From: Chrysogorgia sp. JL179-B06
Taxonomy: Eukaryota > Cnidaria > Anthozoa > Scleralcyonacea > Chrysogorgiidae
Direction of reading: 5' to 3'
NCBI GenBank assembly: GCA_035772405.1
Contig: JAYKKM010000043.1
Span: forward strand, 2,026,001-2,090,000
Length of the DNA: 64,000 nucleotides
The notes beneath the pieces are model-generated. The model did no database searches, was not told where the DNA came from, and saw only the letters and a list, made by a program, of their open reading frames with translations. Positions 43,704-55,261 of the stretch are shown one piece after another. Made by a program: the position numbers and the translations under genes. Each line of letters begins with the position of its first letter. Position 1 is the stretch's first letter.

Positions 43704-43939
43704 TTAAACCACTCAAAATCTACGACTCAGATTTGAGAATTTTCACAGCCTGAATTACAAGTGTATATTCAGGCTGTACACAGGCTGCGGAATTGTGAGA
43801 GCAAAGCAATTCGTTCGACAAGAAATACATATTAAAATAATAGAATTTGACATTTTTTAAACATTTTAAAAAGTTTCAATAACTTTTCGTTTGACTTCAA
43901 GAATGGCGGGAAAATTTCGTTGTTATTTCGAGACATAAA

Positions 43940-44117
43940 TGACGTCATTTTCATGTTGTATTAGAGCGCCTCTGTCATTATACACTTTTTTATAAAACAA
44001 ATAGAAAATGACTTTTGTGTCTCTGTGATAGAAATATGAATGACGTCATTTCAAAGCGGGAAAAATACCTGAAAACACTCAGCTTCGCCTCCTGTTTCCC
44101 CGGTTAAAATGACGTCA
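43940..44117. promoter_or_regulatory. Triple CRE palindrome, unit 1
   Basis: TGACGTCA occurs exactly at 43940-43947, 44041-44048 and 44110-44117. This perfect 8-mer is the site of CREB/CREM/ATF factors, and CREM drives many sperm genes in animals. The cluster lies about 2.7 kb upstream of the first H1-like gene, so an enhancer role is inference. Confidence 0.5.
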
Positions 44118-44401
44118 TTCAAGTTGCTATTACAGTACAAGCCATGTTCTATTTGTTCTACAATGTGTATAAAAAAACGAACCGGCAGAAAATTAATTAG
44201 TATTCTTTTAAAAGAATACTAACTAGAAATACGAATTCGCAATAATCCCCTCGCCCGCCTTTTCTACCCCCTCCCCCCCCCCCCCCCCCTACGGGAATTT
44301 CTCCATCCATGGTGCCCAGACCTCGCACGCCGTGGCCGTGTATTTCTGTTTTGCAAAAATTCACAATTTCCAAAAGCCCGTTTCGTCGAAGAAATGTTTG
44401 A

Positions 44402-44965
44402 ACGTTATCTCGGCCAATATTTAACCGATTTAAACTCTGAAAACAGATTTGGAATTAGCGAGTCAACATAAATAACATACGCGTTTACTATATTACGAGA
44501 ACGTGAGTACCCTTCGTAAAAACGGTTTATGTACTTAGAAATTAGTCGATTATAAACTGGTCACTTCATCGTATATTATTTTGAACGTTATCTCGATCAA
44601 TATTTAACCGTTTTCAATTCTGAAAACAGATTTGGAATTAGCGAGTCAAAATACATCACATATGTGTCTACTATATTACGAGAACGTGAATACCCTTCGT
44701 AAAAATGGTTTATGTACTTAGAAAGTTAGTCGGCTATGATTATCTCGATCAATATATAACCGTTTTCAATTCTGAAAACAGATTTGGAATTAGCGAGTCA
44801 AAATACATAACATATGTGTCTACTATATTACGAGAACGTGAATACCCTTCGTAAAAATGGTTTATGTACTTAGAAATTAGTCCGGGCTTGGTCGGCTATG
44901 ATAATCTCGATCAATAACCGTTTTCAATTCTGAAAATAGATTTGGAATTAGCGAGTCAAAATACA
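44402..44965. repeat. Tandem repeat, about 160-180 bp, four copies (last truncated)
   Basis: ATCTCG(A/G)(T/C)CAATAT at 44406, 44591, 44742 and 44904 starts each copy, followed by TCTGAAAACAGATTTGGAAT and TATTACGAGAACGTGA. An inverted single copy is at about 42850-42929, just outside the array start. Confidence 0.8.
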
Positions 44966-45286
44966 TACTCGGACTCGGATTTCTATTTCCTCAAAAAACT
45001 ATGTCTCTTGTGACGGTTCAATGTAATCTGAGTATCTAGTTACCAGTGCCACATTTTCCGATGCCGCGCATGAGGACGGTTGATCATATATATATATATA
45101 CCTATAAACAGATCCTAGATCTAGGAACGGCATAAGGGACTAAACGCCGGTCGATATTAGCACCCTCGCCCTTCGGCCGGCGCTTCGCGCCGGGCGAGGG
45201 GATTAATACTACAAGTACTGTAATTATTGTCATAAAGAAGTGCTGCCTGAAAGGAAAAACTAGGTCAATTCAGGAAAATGAGATGT

Positions 45287-45655
45287 TTATGTTGAGTTAC
45301 AATTTATTAGTTTTAATAGGCATGTCTCAATGGACAAACTGTTCGATTTTGACTGATATTCTGGCAAACGAACAACAGATGGTAAATGGTTGAGGGATAA
45401 AAATCCCTCGTGTGGGATGTCATCGTTCTCAAAAGCATTGAGATACATAGTGTCTCCTTGAGTTAAAAGGCTGTCTATTATTGCCGTATTCCACTCGAAC
45501 ACTGGAATGGTCTGTGCTTTTAAAAGCGCTGATAAACACATAAAAGAGCATTGCTTTCCTCGAGACTGGCTACTAAAACTTTCATGGCCTTGATGAATAC
45601 TTCCACAAGCAAAGTAGAGACATGATGGAAAATAAACGAGAAACTGATTGTCTTA
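45287..45655 (-). pseudogene. Cysteine-protease-like fragment (OTU / peptidase C76-like)
   Basis: The minus-strand frame reads SIHQGHESFSSQSRGKQC followed by FMCLSALL, FEWNTAIIDSLLTQGD and FLSLNHLPSVVRLPE. A Gln-Cys after a Gly-rich HQG stretch, then L..GD.mYlnA, is the N-terminal catalytic layout of OTU- or C76-type cysteine proteases often carried by large mobile elements. The catalytic His region is not present, so it is a fragment. Family assignment is from motif memory. Confidence 0.5.
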
Positions 45656-45951
45656 CCGTAAATTGTAACGCGTCTCTCAGCGACAAAGACCATGACCACG
45701 TGTAGTGAAAATGCCATGGTGTTTCGTGGTCCCCCCCCATGACCCCCCGGAATTGCGAACAAAAATCCAAGTTTTTAAAAATCGAGATCACGTCGCCTCT
45801 ACATAGTTCGCGCACGAGTGTGCTGCCTTGAGAGGCAGCAAAAAGAATACGAATACTTGGTAGTTTGAAAGCCTTTGATACATCTGAGCCATAGGAAGAG
45901 AAAAAGTTTTTAAATACTTTCACGGTTTCACCATGACATGTATACACTTAA

Positions 45952-46360
45952 AGAGATGGTTTCAACCGTACGTCGTGCATTGCGCGTTTGTGTTTATCTT
46001 TTCGTCCGATAACAAAGTGTTTTGAAGTGCTTCGTTGCCAACTTGACGTGGTAAATACTTCGGAAATTCGCCGAGTCTTCTTAAAAAACTTATATAGAGG
46101 CTTTCTCATAATTTATCTACAATCCAAATACGTCCACTCACTTAAACAAAAAAATCGGGTTGGGGGGGTCCTCCTCCTTGGTCTTTTACGCTTCGCGTCA
46201 GTCAAGGCTGACATAATTCGAAACGAAAGTCAAGAAAACGTCGAGTTTTGTGAAAAATGCAAAAATAATTACTCTCCAAAGTATATATTCTTTCAATTAA
46301 AAGACAAAATGAATAATTTATGTCAAGGATTGACAAGATATTTACGGTGAGTACGTAGCT
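45952..46360 (+). mobile_element. Relic of the 34193-type TTAA MITE upstream of H1 copy 1
   Basis: It follows TTAA at 45948-45951 and matches the minus strand of 34193-34615 through CCGAGTCTTCTTA, GTCAAGAAAACGTCGAGTTT and TTGACAAGATATTT. Its far end is lost. Units 2-4 retain only the last 200 bases (from about 49680, 53175 and 56690). Confidence 0.7.
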
Positions 46361-46693
46361 TTCTGCCTATTTCGTTTTTTTATACACACTGTATGTAGAA
46401 ATGTTTTCAAAATGTTATTTTATAAAGAAAGTTAGAATTGACATGAAAAACTCCGAGCTGCATTTATCTCCAAACGTACATATATATAATTCCTCGAGCC
46501 TTAGAAATCGTTGAGCCATTTCGATATTTCGTACCGTGTTTCCGGCTATGGCGCATCAACTTTGATGAAGCTTGCACGAGCTTCCAAAATTCGCAATCGA
46601 CTTTCCCGCTGTGAGGAATCGCCTTATAATCGTTTTACTGTCGGAATTACGTCGATATCAATTTTCCAATTAAAAACGTAACAGTTTCATTAG

Positions 46694-46766
46694 TGACGTA
46701 AACTGTGCTTAACAGTTTGATTGGTTCATTAATTACTTCATTATCCACTTGCCCATCGTGACGTGC
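46694..46766 (+). promoter_or_regulatory. Proximal promoter motifs of H1 copy 1
   Basis: TGACGTAA at 46694, an inverted CCAAT box (GATTGGTT) at 46719-46726 and TGACGTGC at 46759 lie 50-120 bases before the ATG. The same trio precedes the other copies (TGACGTAA at 50198, 53694 and 57216). No clear TATA box. Confidence 0.5.
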
Positions 46767-46815
46767 AGACCTGCATTTTTGACCTCCGAGAAAAAGTCGC
46801 AGAACTTGACATACA

Positions 46816-47388
46816 ATGGCACCGAAAGCAAAGAAGTCGAGCAGAGCTCTAAAGAAAGTGGGCGCGAAGTCCAAACAGACAGTCAACATCGATATGGTGA
46901 AGGCAGCTGCGGTTGCGCTCGGAGATCGAAATGGTTCCACGATCAAGGCGATCTTCAACTACCTGGTGAAGGCGAAGAAGATATCGCCTAGCTCCCGCAC
47001 TCTTGTCATCCTGGCGATCGCAAGAGGAGTACGATCCGGAGAATTGGCCAAGAAACTTCCTAACACCTTCGTGGTCGTCAGTGATGGAAAGAGGAAATCA
47101 TCCCCGGCGAAGAGCCGCAAGCGCAAAACGAAACGCGCGAAGAAGACAAGCGTCAAGAAAATCACCAAACGCCGTCGTCGCGCACAAAGAAAACGCAAAA
47201 ACCTAAAGAAGAAGTCGCGAAAATCCAACAAGAAAAGCAGAAACAACAAGCGCAAGGGACAGGCAAAGAGAAAGGCGAGACGCAGCCGACAGAAGATAAG
47301 AAAGATAACCACTAAGCCAGTGGCTGCGTCGAAGAACACGAGGCGACCAATCAGACAGGCAGCCCGTGGCAAGAACTATCGCGTATAA
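46816..47388 (+). CDS. Linker-histone / protamine-like protein, copy 1
   Basis: The 190-residue intronless protein binds DNA at the nucleosome dyad or compacts sperm chromatin. Residues 22-92 form an H15 winged helix (NIDMVKAAAVALGDRNGST, then IFNYLVKAKKI and RGVRSGELAKKLPNTF). The tail is almost all Lys, Arg and Ser (KRKTKRAKK, RRRRAQRKRKN, KARRSRQK). The high Arg content is more like sperm PL-I/H1 proteins than somatic H1, whose tails are Lys-Ala-Pro-rich. AATAAA at 47573-47578 and no recognisable histone stem-loop suggest a polyadenylated, replication-independent mRNA. Copy 1 differs from the others at residue 7 (Lys, not Gln). No core histone gene lies nearby. Confidence 0.92.
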   Translation: MAPKAKKSSRALKKVGAKSKQTVNIDMVKAAAVALGDRNGSTIKAIFNYLVKAKKISPSSRTLVILAIARGVRSGELAKKLPNTFVVVSDGKRKSSPAKSRKRKTKRAKKTSVKKITKRRRRAQRKRKNLKKKSRKSNKKSRNNKRKGQAKRKARRSRQKIRKITTKPVAASKNTRRPIRQAARGKNYRV

Positions 47389-48116
47389 ACGAACCAAGTC
47401 AATCTGGAAAAACTTGAGACAATTACCGAGTTGATATGTTAAGACTTAAGATCTGAAAAGGACAGTCAAGTGATAGCCATTGTAACGAAGCATATGCCTG
47501 TATACATATACCGTTTAATGATGAATTGAAGCATATGATTGATGTACACATATCTTGAGCTTTAAAGAAAGAAATAAACAGTTTGCAAGCATTAAAAAAC
47601 GTCTGTTGTGATCTAATTAACTTTGGTAAATTTGAGCTAAGTTGATCGGGGAAGCACATGAAAACAAAAAAAAAAAAAAGTTTGGGCCTTTTTTAGCCTT
47701 CGACCTTCTTTCCCAAAACCCAAAAACGTTCCACATTTCGAGTTACTTTCGTTGCCAGAGGTGCTAAACACCTTACAAGGTTATACAAAAGCATGTATAA
47801 CTACTAAGGCACGTAAATGCTGAAATTGTTTTTTCAATTAATAAAGTTTTCAATGACCAACTATTATACAGTCCACGCCGCCATTTTCACGAGTTTCGTT
47901 TACAAATGGATGAACTTTATCGAAATATGCAAACATATTAGAGCTATTTTCTTTTTCTCCTTATTTTTATTGCCGCCACAATCAAAACCATCGAAGCCGA
48001 AGCTGCGATCGCCACTGAGTCGCGTCTCTTTCACTTTCCGACATTTTTTGTTCACGTCATTTGCATGCAATTTTATGTTGCCTATAGTGAATTTATAATA
48101 TTTAGTAAAAATCGGG

Positions 48117-48217
48117 AGGTACGTTTACACACTGCGATTTGTCGGGGATGACGAATTAGCGAAATTTACCGCGAATTTCAGTGTTGGCCCGACAAATCGT
48201 AGTGTGTAAACATACCT
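48117..48217. mobile_element. About 100-bp MITE, GTTTACACAC ends, unit 2
   Basis: AGGTACGTTTACACACTGCG at the left is mirrored by GTAGTGTGTAAACATACCT at the right, with CGATTTGTCGGG/CCCGACAAATCG inside. Equivalent copies are at about 43072-43170, 51601-51703 and 55100-55197. Confidence 0.75.
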
Positions 48218-48269
48218 TAAGGATCTAGGGGGGGTTATTGCGTATACGTATTTGTAGTATAAGTATTAA

Positions 48270-48687
48270 CTCTTTCCTGACAGGCTGAAAAACATCCAAA
48301 ATTGAACCACCTCTTTGTTCTATCAATACTCTTGAAATAACCATATAACTGCATGTTGCGAAAGCTATACATTTTCTGAAAGCCCAATAAACCGGCTTTT
48401 ACTTTGCCGTCTGTACGCCGAACAAAGCACATTATGTTAATATAAATTAGCATTAATTATCATAAATCAGGTTGAAAAATATACATTTTTCTGGAAAAGG
48501 CCATCTTGCACGCCCGCGCAGCATCTTGAAAACTCAAAATGCCACCAATCGCAGAGTTGTTTATGAAATCAAATCAAACTTGGTGTGTGAGTGGATCTCA
48601 TGTGCCTGGCGCTTGTCGAATTTCAACTGTGTTTTTCGATTGACGACTTTTCTACGACCCATTTTGACTGGGCCGGTCAGGAAAGAG
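48270..48687 (+). mobile_element. TTAA MITE, CTCTTTCCTG family, unit 2
   Basis: TTAA at 48266-48269 and 48688-48691; a short internal deletion relative to unit 1. Confidence 0.8.
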
Positions 48688-48923
48688 TTAAACCACTCAA
48701 AATCAACGACTCAGATTTGAGAATTTTCACAGCCTGATTCACAAGTGTATATTCAGGCTGTACACAGGCTGCGGAATTGTGAGAGCAAAGCAATTCGTTC
48801 GACAAGAAATACATATTAAAATAATAGAATTTGACATTTTTTAAACATTTTAAAAAGTTTCAATAACTTTTCGTTTGACTTCAAGAATGGCGGGAAAATT
48901 TCGTTGTTATTTCGAGACATAAA

Positions 48924-49101
48924 TGACGTCATTTTCATGTTGTATTAGAGCGCCTCTGTCATTATACACTTTTTTATAAAACAAATAGAAAATGACTTTT
49001 GTGTCTCTGTGATAGAAATATGAATGACGTCATTTCAACGCGGAAAAAATACCTGAAAACACTCAGCTTCGCCTCCTGTTTCCCCGGTTAAAATGACGTC
49101 A
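48924..49101. promoter_or_regulatory. Triple CRE palindrome, unit 2
   Basis: TGACGTCA exactly at 48924, 49025 and 49094, about 1.2 kb upstream of copy 2. A 34-nt perfect AT palindrome (TTAATTAGTATTCTTTT and inverse, 49144-49177) follows. Confidence 0.5.
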
Positions 49102-49287
49102 TTCAAGTTGCAATGTGTATAAAAAAAACGAACTGGCAGAAAATTAATTAGTATTCTTTTAAAAGAATACTAATTAATACTAAAAGAATACGAATACTTG
49201 GTAGTTTGAAAGCCTTCGATCCCTCTGAGCCATATAGGAAGAGAAAAAGCTTTTAAATACTTTCACAGTTTCATCATGATTAGACTG

Positions 49288-49501
49288 CGTTTACACTAGA
49301 GCAAAAGTTTCCGGATTATTCGTCACGAATCCGGAACGTTTTGGTACCGGATTCGTTTTGCCGTTTACACACAAGAGGAGGACGAATCCGAAATAAAACG
49401 TCCCGGTTTGGTCGCGTCTCCGGAGATTTTGAATCCGGAATCTAAAGTGGAAAATTTCTATCTGGATACTTATGAATCCGGAATCTTTTGTAGTGTAAAC
49501 G
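49288..49501. mobile_element. MITE-like foldback with CGTTTACACTA ends and ATCCGGA motifs, units 2-4
   Basis: CGTTTACACTAGAGCAAAAG ... TTCCGGATT at the left is mirrored by GAATCCGGAATCTTTTGTAG plus TGTAAACG at the right. The word CGGATTC/GAATCCG recurs about eight times. Equivalent DNA is at 52784-52997 and about 56299-56504. Unit 1 lacks it. Confidence 0.7.
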
Positions 49502-50319
49502 GGTATTCCAATGAATCCGAATATTTTCCCGCCCGCGATAACACGAATTTGCGGTGCAGACAAAATGGCGGATGTTGTTGTTATTGCACTGTTGTCGGTA
49601 GTTGGTTGTCTGATTTTGTTGCAGGCACATATGATCCATTTTATACGCATCCATTTAGTACGCACGAACTATTCCAATCCCTCCTTGGTCTTTACGCTTC
49701 GCGTCAGTCAAGACTGACATAATTCGAAACGAAAGTCAAGAAAACGTCGAGTTTTGTGAAAAATGCAAAAATAATTACTCTCCAAAGTATATATATTCTT
49801 TCAATTAAAAGACAAAATGAATAATTTATGTCAAGGAGATTGACAAGATATTTGCGGTGAGTACGTGCTTCGAAAAATGGCCGACCAAGCTTTCTGCCTA
49901 TTTCGTATTTTTATACACACTGTATGTAGAAATGTTTTCAAAATGTTATTTTATAAAGAAAGTTAGAATTGACATGAAAAACTCCGAGCTGCATTTATCT
50001 CCAAACGTACATATATATAATTCCTCGAGCCTTAGAAATCGTTGAGCCATTTCGATATTTCGTACCGTGTTTCCGGCTATGGCGCTTCCAAAATTCGCAA
50101 TCGACTTTCCCGCTGTGAGGAATCGCCTTATAATCGTTTTACTGTCGGAATTACGTCGATATCAATTTTCCAATTAAAAACGTAACAGTTTCATTAGTGA
50201 CGTAAACTGTGCTTAATAGTTTGATTGGTTCATTAATTACTTCATTATCCACTTGCCCATCGTGACGTGCAGACCTGCATTTTTGATCTCCGAGAAAAAG
50301 TCGCAGAACTTGACATACA

Positions 50320-50892
50320 ATGGCACCGAAAGCAAAGCAGTCGAGCAGAGCTCTAAAGAAAGTGGGCGCGAAGTCCAAACAGACAGTCAACATCGATATG
50401 GTGAAGGCAGCTGCGGTTGCGCTCGGAGATCGAAATGGTTCCACGATCAAGGCGATCTTCAACTACCTGGTGAAGGCGAAGAAGATATCGCCTAGCTCCC
50501 GCACTCTTGTCATCCTGGCGATCGCAAGAGGAGTACGATCCGGAGAATTGGCCAAGAAACTTCCTAACACCTTCGTGGTCGTCAGTGATGGAAAGAGGAA
50601 ATCATCCCCGGCGAAGAGCCGCAAGCGCAAAACGAAACGCGCGAAGAAGACAAGCGTCAAGAAAATCACCAAACGCCGTCGTCGCGCACAAAGAAAACGC
50701 AAAAACCTGAAGAAGAAGTCGCGAAAATCCAACAAGAAAAGCAGAAACAACAAGCGCAAGGGACAGGCAAAGAGAAAGGCGAGACGCAGCCGACAGAAGA
50801 TATGAAAGATAACCACTAAGCCAGTGGCTGCGTCGAAGAACACGAGGCGACCAATCAGACAGGCAGCCCGTGGCAAGAACTATCGCGTATAA
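50320..50892 (+). pseudogene. Linker-histone / protamine-like protein, copy 2, premature stop
   Basis: Identical to copies 3 and 4 in the H15 domain, but AGA for Arg-162 reads TGA at 50803-50805, giving a 161-residue product that lacks the last 29 residues (including the RQAARGKNYRV end). The H15 domain and most of the basic tail survive, so a shortened protein could still bind DNA. One A-to-T change explains it, and downstream sequence stays in frame to 50892. AATAAA at 51077-51082 is intact. Confidence 0.9.
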
Positions 50893-51765
50893 ACGAACCA
50901 AGTCAATCTGGAAAAACTTGAGACAATAACCGAGTTGATATGTTAAGACTTAAGATCTGAAAAGGACAGTCAAGTGATAGCCATTGTAACGAAGCATATG
51001 CCTGTATACATAAACCGTTTAATGATGAATTGAAGCATATGATTGATGTACACATATCTTGAGCTTTAAAGAAAGAAATAAACAGTTTGCAAGCATTAAA
51101 AAACGTCTGTTGTGATCTAATTAACTTTGGTAAATTTGAGCTAAGTTGATCGGGGAAGCACATGAAAACAAACAAAAAAAAGTTTGGGCCTTTTTTAGCC
51201 TTCCTCTTTCCCAAAACCCCAAAACGTTCCACATTTCGAGTTAGGTGCTAAACACCTTACAAGGTTATACAAAAGCATGTATAACTACTAAGGCACGTAA
51301 ATGCTGAAATTGTTTTTTCAATTAATAAAGTTTTCAATGACCAACTATTATACAGTCCACGCCGCCATTTTCACGAGTTTCGTTTACAAATGGATGAACT
51401 TTATCGAAATATGCAAACATATTAGAGCTATTTTCTCTTTCTCCTTATTTTTATTGCCGCCACAATCAAAACCATCGAAGCCGAAGCTGCGATAGCCACT
51501 GAGTCGCGTCTCTTTCACTTTCCGACATTTTTTGTTCACGTCATTTGCATGCAATTTTATGTTGCCTATAGTGAATTTATAATATTTAGTAAAAATCGGG
51601 AGGTACGTTTACACACTGCGATTTGTCGGGGATGACGAATTAGCGAAATTTCCCGCGAATTTCAGTGTCGGCCCGACAAATCGTAGTGTGTAAACATACC
51701 TTAAGGAGCGTGGATGGGAATCTAGGGGGGTTATTGCGTATACGTATTTGTAGTATAAGTATTAA

Positions 51766-52183
51766 CTCTTTCCTGACAGGCTGAAAAACATCCAAAATTG
51801 AACCACCTCTTTGTTCTATCAATACTCTTGAAATAACCATATAACTGCATGTTGCGAAAGCTATACATTTTCTGAAAGCCCAATAAACCGGCTTTTACTT
51901 TGCCGTCTGTACGCCGAACAAAGCACATTATGTTAATATAAATTAGCATTAATTATCATAAAGCAGGTTGAAAAATATACATTTTTCTGGAAAAGGCCAT
52001 CTTGCACGCCCGCGCAGCATCTTGAAAACTCAAAATGCCACCAATCGCAGAGTTGTTTATGAAATCAAATCAAACTTGGTGTGTGAGTGGATCTCATGTG
52101 CCTGGCGCTTGTCGAATTTCAACTGTGTTTTTCGATTGACGACTTTTCTACGACCCATTTTGACTGGGCCGGTCAGGAAAGAG
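51766..52183 (+). mobile_element. TTAA MITE, CTCTTTCCTG family, unit 3
   Basis: TTAA at 51762-51765 and 52184-52187; almost identical to the unit 2 copy. Confidence 0.8.
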
Positions 52184-52419
52184 TTAAACCACTCAAAATC
52201 TACGACTCAGATTTGAGAATTTTCACAGCCTGATTCACAAGTGTATATTCAGGCTGTACACAGGCCGCGGAATTGTGAGAGCAAAGCAATTCGTTCGACA
52301 AGAAATACATATTAAAATAATAGAATTTGACATTTTTTAAACATTTTAAAAAGTTTCAATAACTTTTCGTTTGACTTCAAGAATGGCGGGAAAATTTCGT
52401 TGTTATTTCGAGACATAAA

Positions 52420-52597
52420 TGACGTCATTTTCATGTTGTATTAGAGCGCCTCTGTCATTATACACTTTTTTATAAAACAAATAGAAAATGACTTTTGTGT
52501 CTCTGTGATAGAAATATGAATGACGTCATTTCAACGCGGAAAAAATACCTGAAAACACTCAGCTTCGCCTCCTGTTTCCCCGGTTAAAATGACGTCA
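52420..52597. promoter_or_regulatory. Triple CRE palindrome, unit 3
   Basis: TGACGTCA exactly at 52420, 52521 and 52590; spacing as in the other units. Confidence 0.5.
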
Positions 52598-53815
52598 TTC
52601 AAGTTGCAATGTGTATAAAAAAAACGAACTGGCAGAAAATTAATTAGTATTCTTTTAAAAGAATACTAATTAATACTAAAAGAATACGAATACTTGGTAG
52701 TTTGAAAGCCTTCGATCCCTCTGAGCCATATAGGAAGAGAAAAAGCTTTTAAATACTTTCACAGTTTCATCATGATTAGACTGCGTTTACACTAGAGCAA
52801 AAGTTTCCGGATTATTCGTCACGAATCCGGAACGTTTTGGTACCGGATTCGTTTTGCCGTTTACACACAAGAGGAGGACGAATCCGAAATAAAACGTCCC
52901 GGTTTGGTCGCGTCTCCGGAGATTTTGAATCCGGAATCTAAAGTGGAAAATTTCTATCTGGATACTTATGAATCCGGAATCTTTTGTAGTGTAAACGGGT
53001 ATTCCAATGAATCCGAATATTTTCCCGCCCGCGATAACACGAATTTGCGGTGCAGACAAAATGGCGGATGTTGTTGTTATTGCACTGTTGTCGGTAGTTG
53101 GTTGTCTGATTTTGTTGCAGGCACATATGATCCATTTTATACGCATCCATTTAGTACGCACGAACTATTCCAATCCCTCCTTGGTCTTTACGCTTCGCGT
53201 CAGTCAAGACTGACATAATTCGAAACGAAAGTCAAGAAAACGTCGAGTTTTGTGAAAAATGCAAAAATAATTACTCTCCAAAGTATATATATTCTTTCAA
53301 TTAAAAGACAAAATGAATAATTTATGTCAAGGAGATTGACAAGATATTTGCGGTGAGTACGTGCTTCGAAAAATGGCCGACCAAGCTTTCTGCCTATTTC
53401 GTATTTTTATACACACTGTATGTAGAAATGTTTTCAAAATGTTATTTTATAAAGAAAGTTAGAATTGACATGAAAAACTCCGAGCTGCATTTATCTCCAA
53501 ACGTACATATATATAATTCCTCGAGCCTTAGAAATCGTTGAGCCATTTCGATATTTCGTACCGTGTTTCCGGCTATGGCGCTTCCAAAATTCGCAATCGA
53601 CTTTCCCGCTGTGAGGAATCGCCTTATAATCGTTTTACTGTCGGAATTACGTCGATATCAATTTTCCAATTAAAAACGTAACAGTTTCATTAGTGACGTA
53701 AACTGTGCTTAATAGTTTGATTGGTTCATTAATTACTTCATTATCCACTTGCCCATCGTGACGTGCAGACCTGCATTTTTGATCTCCGAGAAAAAGTCGC
53801 AGAACTTGACATACA

Positions 53816-54388
53816 ATGGCACCGAAAGCAAAGCAGTCGAGCAGAGCTCTAAAGAAAGTGGGCGCGAAGTCCAAACAGACAGTCAACATCGATATGGTGA
53901 AGGCAGCTGCGGTTGCGCTCGGAGATCGAAATGGTTCCACGATCAAGGCGATCTTCAACTACCTGGTGAAGGCGAAGAAGATATCGCCTAGCTCCCGCAC
54001 TCTTGTCATCCTGGCGATCGCAAGAGGAGTACGATCCGGAGAATTGGCCAAGAAACTTCCTAACACCTTCGTGGTCGTCAGTGATGGAAAGAGGAAATCA
54101 TCCCCGGCGAAGAGCCGCAAGCGCAAAACGAAACGCGCGAAGAAGACAAGCGTCAAGAAAATCACCAAACGCCGTCGTCGCGCACAAAGAAAACGCAAAA
54201 ACCTGAAGAAGAAGTCGCGAAAATCCAACAAGAAAAGCAGAAACAACAAGCGCAAGGGACAGGCAAAGAGAAAGGCGAGACGCAGCCGACAGAAGATAAG
54301 AAAGATAACCACTAAGCCAGTGGCTGCGTCGAAGAACACGAGGCGACCAATCAGACAGGCAGCCCGTGGCAAGAACTATCGCGTATAA
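53816..54388 (+). CDS. Linker-histone / protamine-like protein, copy 3
   Basis: Full 190 residues, Gln at residue 7, otherwise as copy 1 in protein. It differs from copy 2 mainly by keeping the Arg-162 codon, so it looks like that copy's intact twin. The start ATG follows TTGACATACA as in all units. AATAAA at 54573-54578. Confidence 0.92.
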   Translation: MAPKAKQSSRALKKVGAKSKQTVNIDMVKAAAVALGDRNGSTIKAIFNYLVKAKKISPSSRTLVILAIARGVRSGELAKKLPNTFVVVSDGKRKSSPAKSRKRKTKRAKKTSVKKITKRRRRAQRKRKNLKKKSRKSNKKSRNNKRKGQAKRKARRSRQKIRKITTKPVAASKNTRRPIRQAARGKNYRV

Positions 54389-55261
54389 ACGAACCAAGTC
54401 AATCTGGAAAAACTTGAGACAATAACCGAGTTGATATGTTAAGACTTAAGATCTGAAAAGGACAGTCAAGTGATAGCCATTGTAACGAAGCATATGCCTG
54501 TATACATAAACCGTTTAATGATGAATTGAAGCATATGATTGATGTGCACATATCTTGAGCTTTAAAGAAAGAAATAAACAGTTTGCAAGCATTAAAAAAC
54601 GTCTGTTGTGATCTAATTAACTTTGGTAAATTTGAGCTAAGTTGATCGGGGAAGCACATGAAAACAAACAAAAAAAAGTTTGGGCCTTTTTTAGCCTTCC
54701 TCTTTCCCAAAACCCCAAAACGTTCCACATTTCGAGTTAGGTGCTAAACACCTTACAAGGTTATACAAAAGCATGTATAACTACTAAGGCACGTAAATGC
54801 TGAAATTGTTTTTTCAATTAATAAAGTTTTCAATGACCAACTATTATACAGTCCACGCCGCCATTTTCACGAGTTTCGTTTACAAATGGATGAACTTTAT
54901 CGAAATATGCAAACATATTAGAGCTATTTTCTCTTTCTCCTTATTTTTATTGCCGCCACAATCAAAACCATCGAAGCCGAAGCTGCGATAGCCACTGAGT
55001 CGCGTCTCTTTCACTTTCCGACATTTTTTGTTCACGTCATTTGCATGCAATTTTATGTTGCCTATAGTGAATTTATAATATTTAGTAAAAATCGGGAGGT
55101 ACGTTTACACACTGCGATTTGTAGGGGATGACGAATTAGCGAAATTTCCCACGAATTTCAGTGTCGGCCCGACAAATCGTAGTGTGTAAACATACCTTAA
55201 GGAGCGTGGATGGGAATCTAGGGGGGTTATTGCGTATACGTATTTGTAGTATAAGTATTAA

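Larger units (their letters stand above)
44219..45840. other. Extra 1.6 kb present only in unit 1
   Basis: Units 2-4 run from the AT palindrome straight into AAAAGAATACGAATACTTGG. In unit 1 these are separated by 1.6 kb that includes inverse ends AATCCCCTCGCCCG (44247) and CGGGCGAGGGGATT (about 45190-45203), the tandem repeat below and a protease relic. The right inverse end includes a strong hairpin (GGCCGGCGC ttcg GCGCCGG), which recalls Helitron termini, but that class is unproven. It is either an insertion into unit 1 or a loss in the ancestor of the others. Confidence 0.65.

Noticed and set aside
46959..47372. Long minus-strand open frames antisense to each H1-like gene
   Set aside because: They are shadows of the Lys/Arg-rich coding strand and repeat only because the genes repeat.
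53007..53213. Small membrane-like frame MADVVVIALLSVVG... present in H1 units 2-4
   Set aside because: It starts inside a MITE-like foldback, has no family match, and is absent from unit 1. Repetition alone does not make it a gene.
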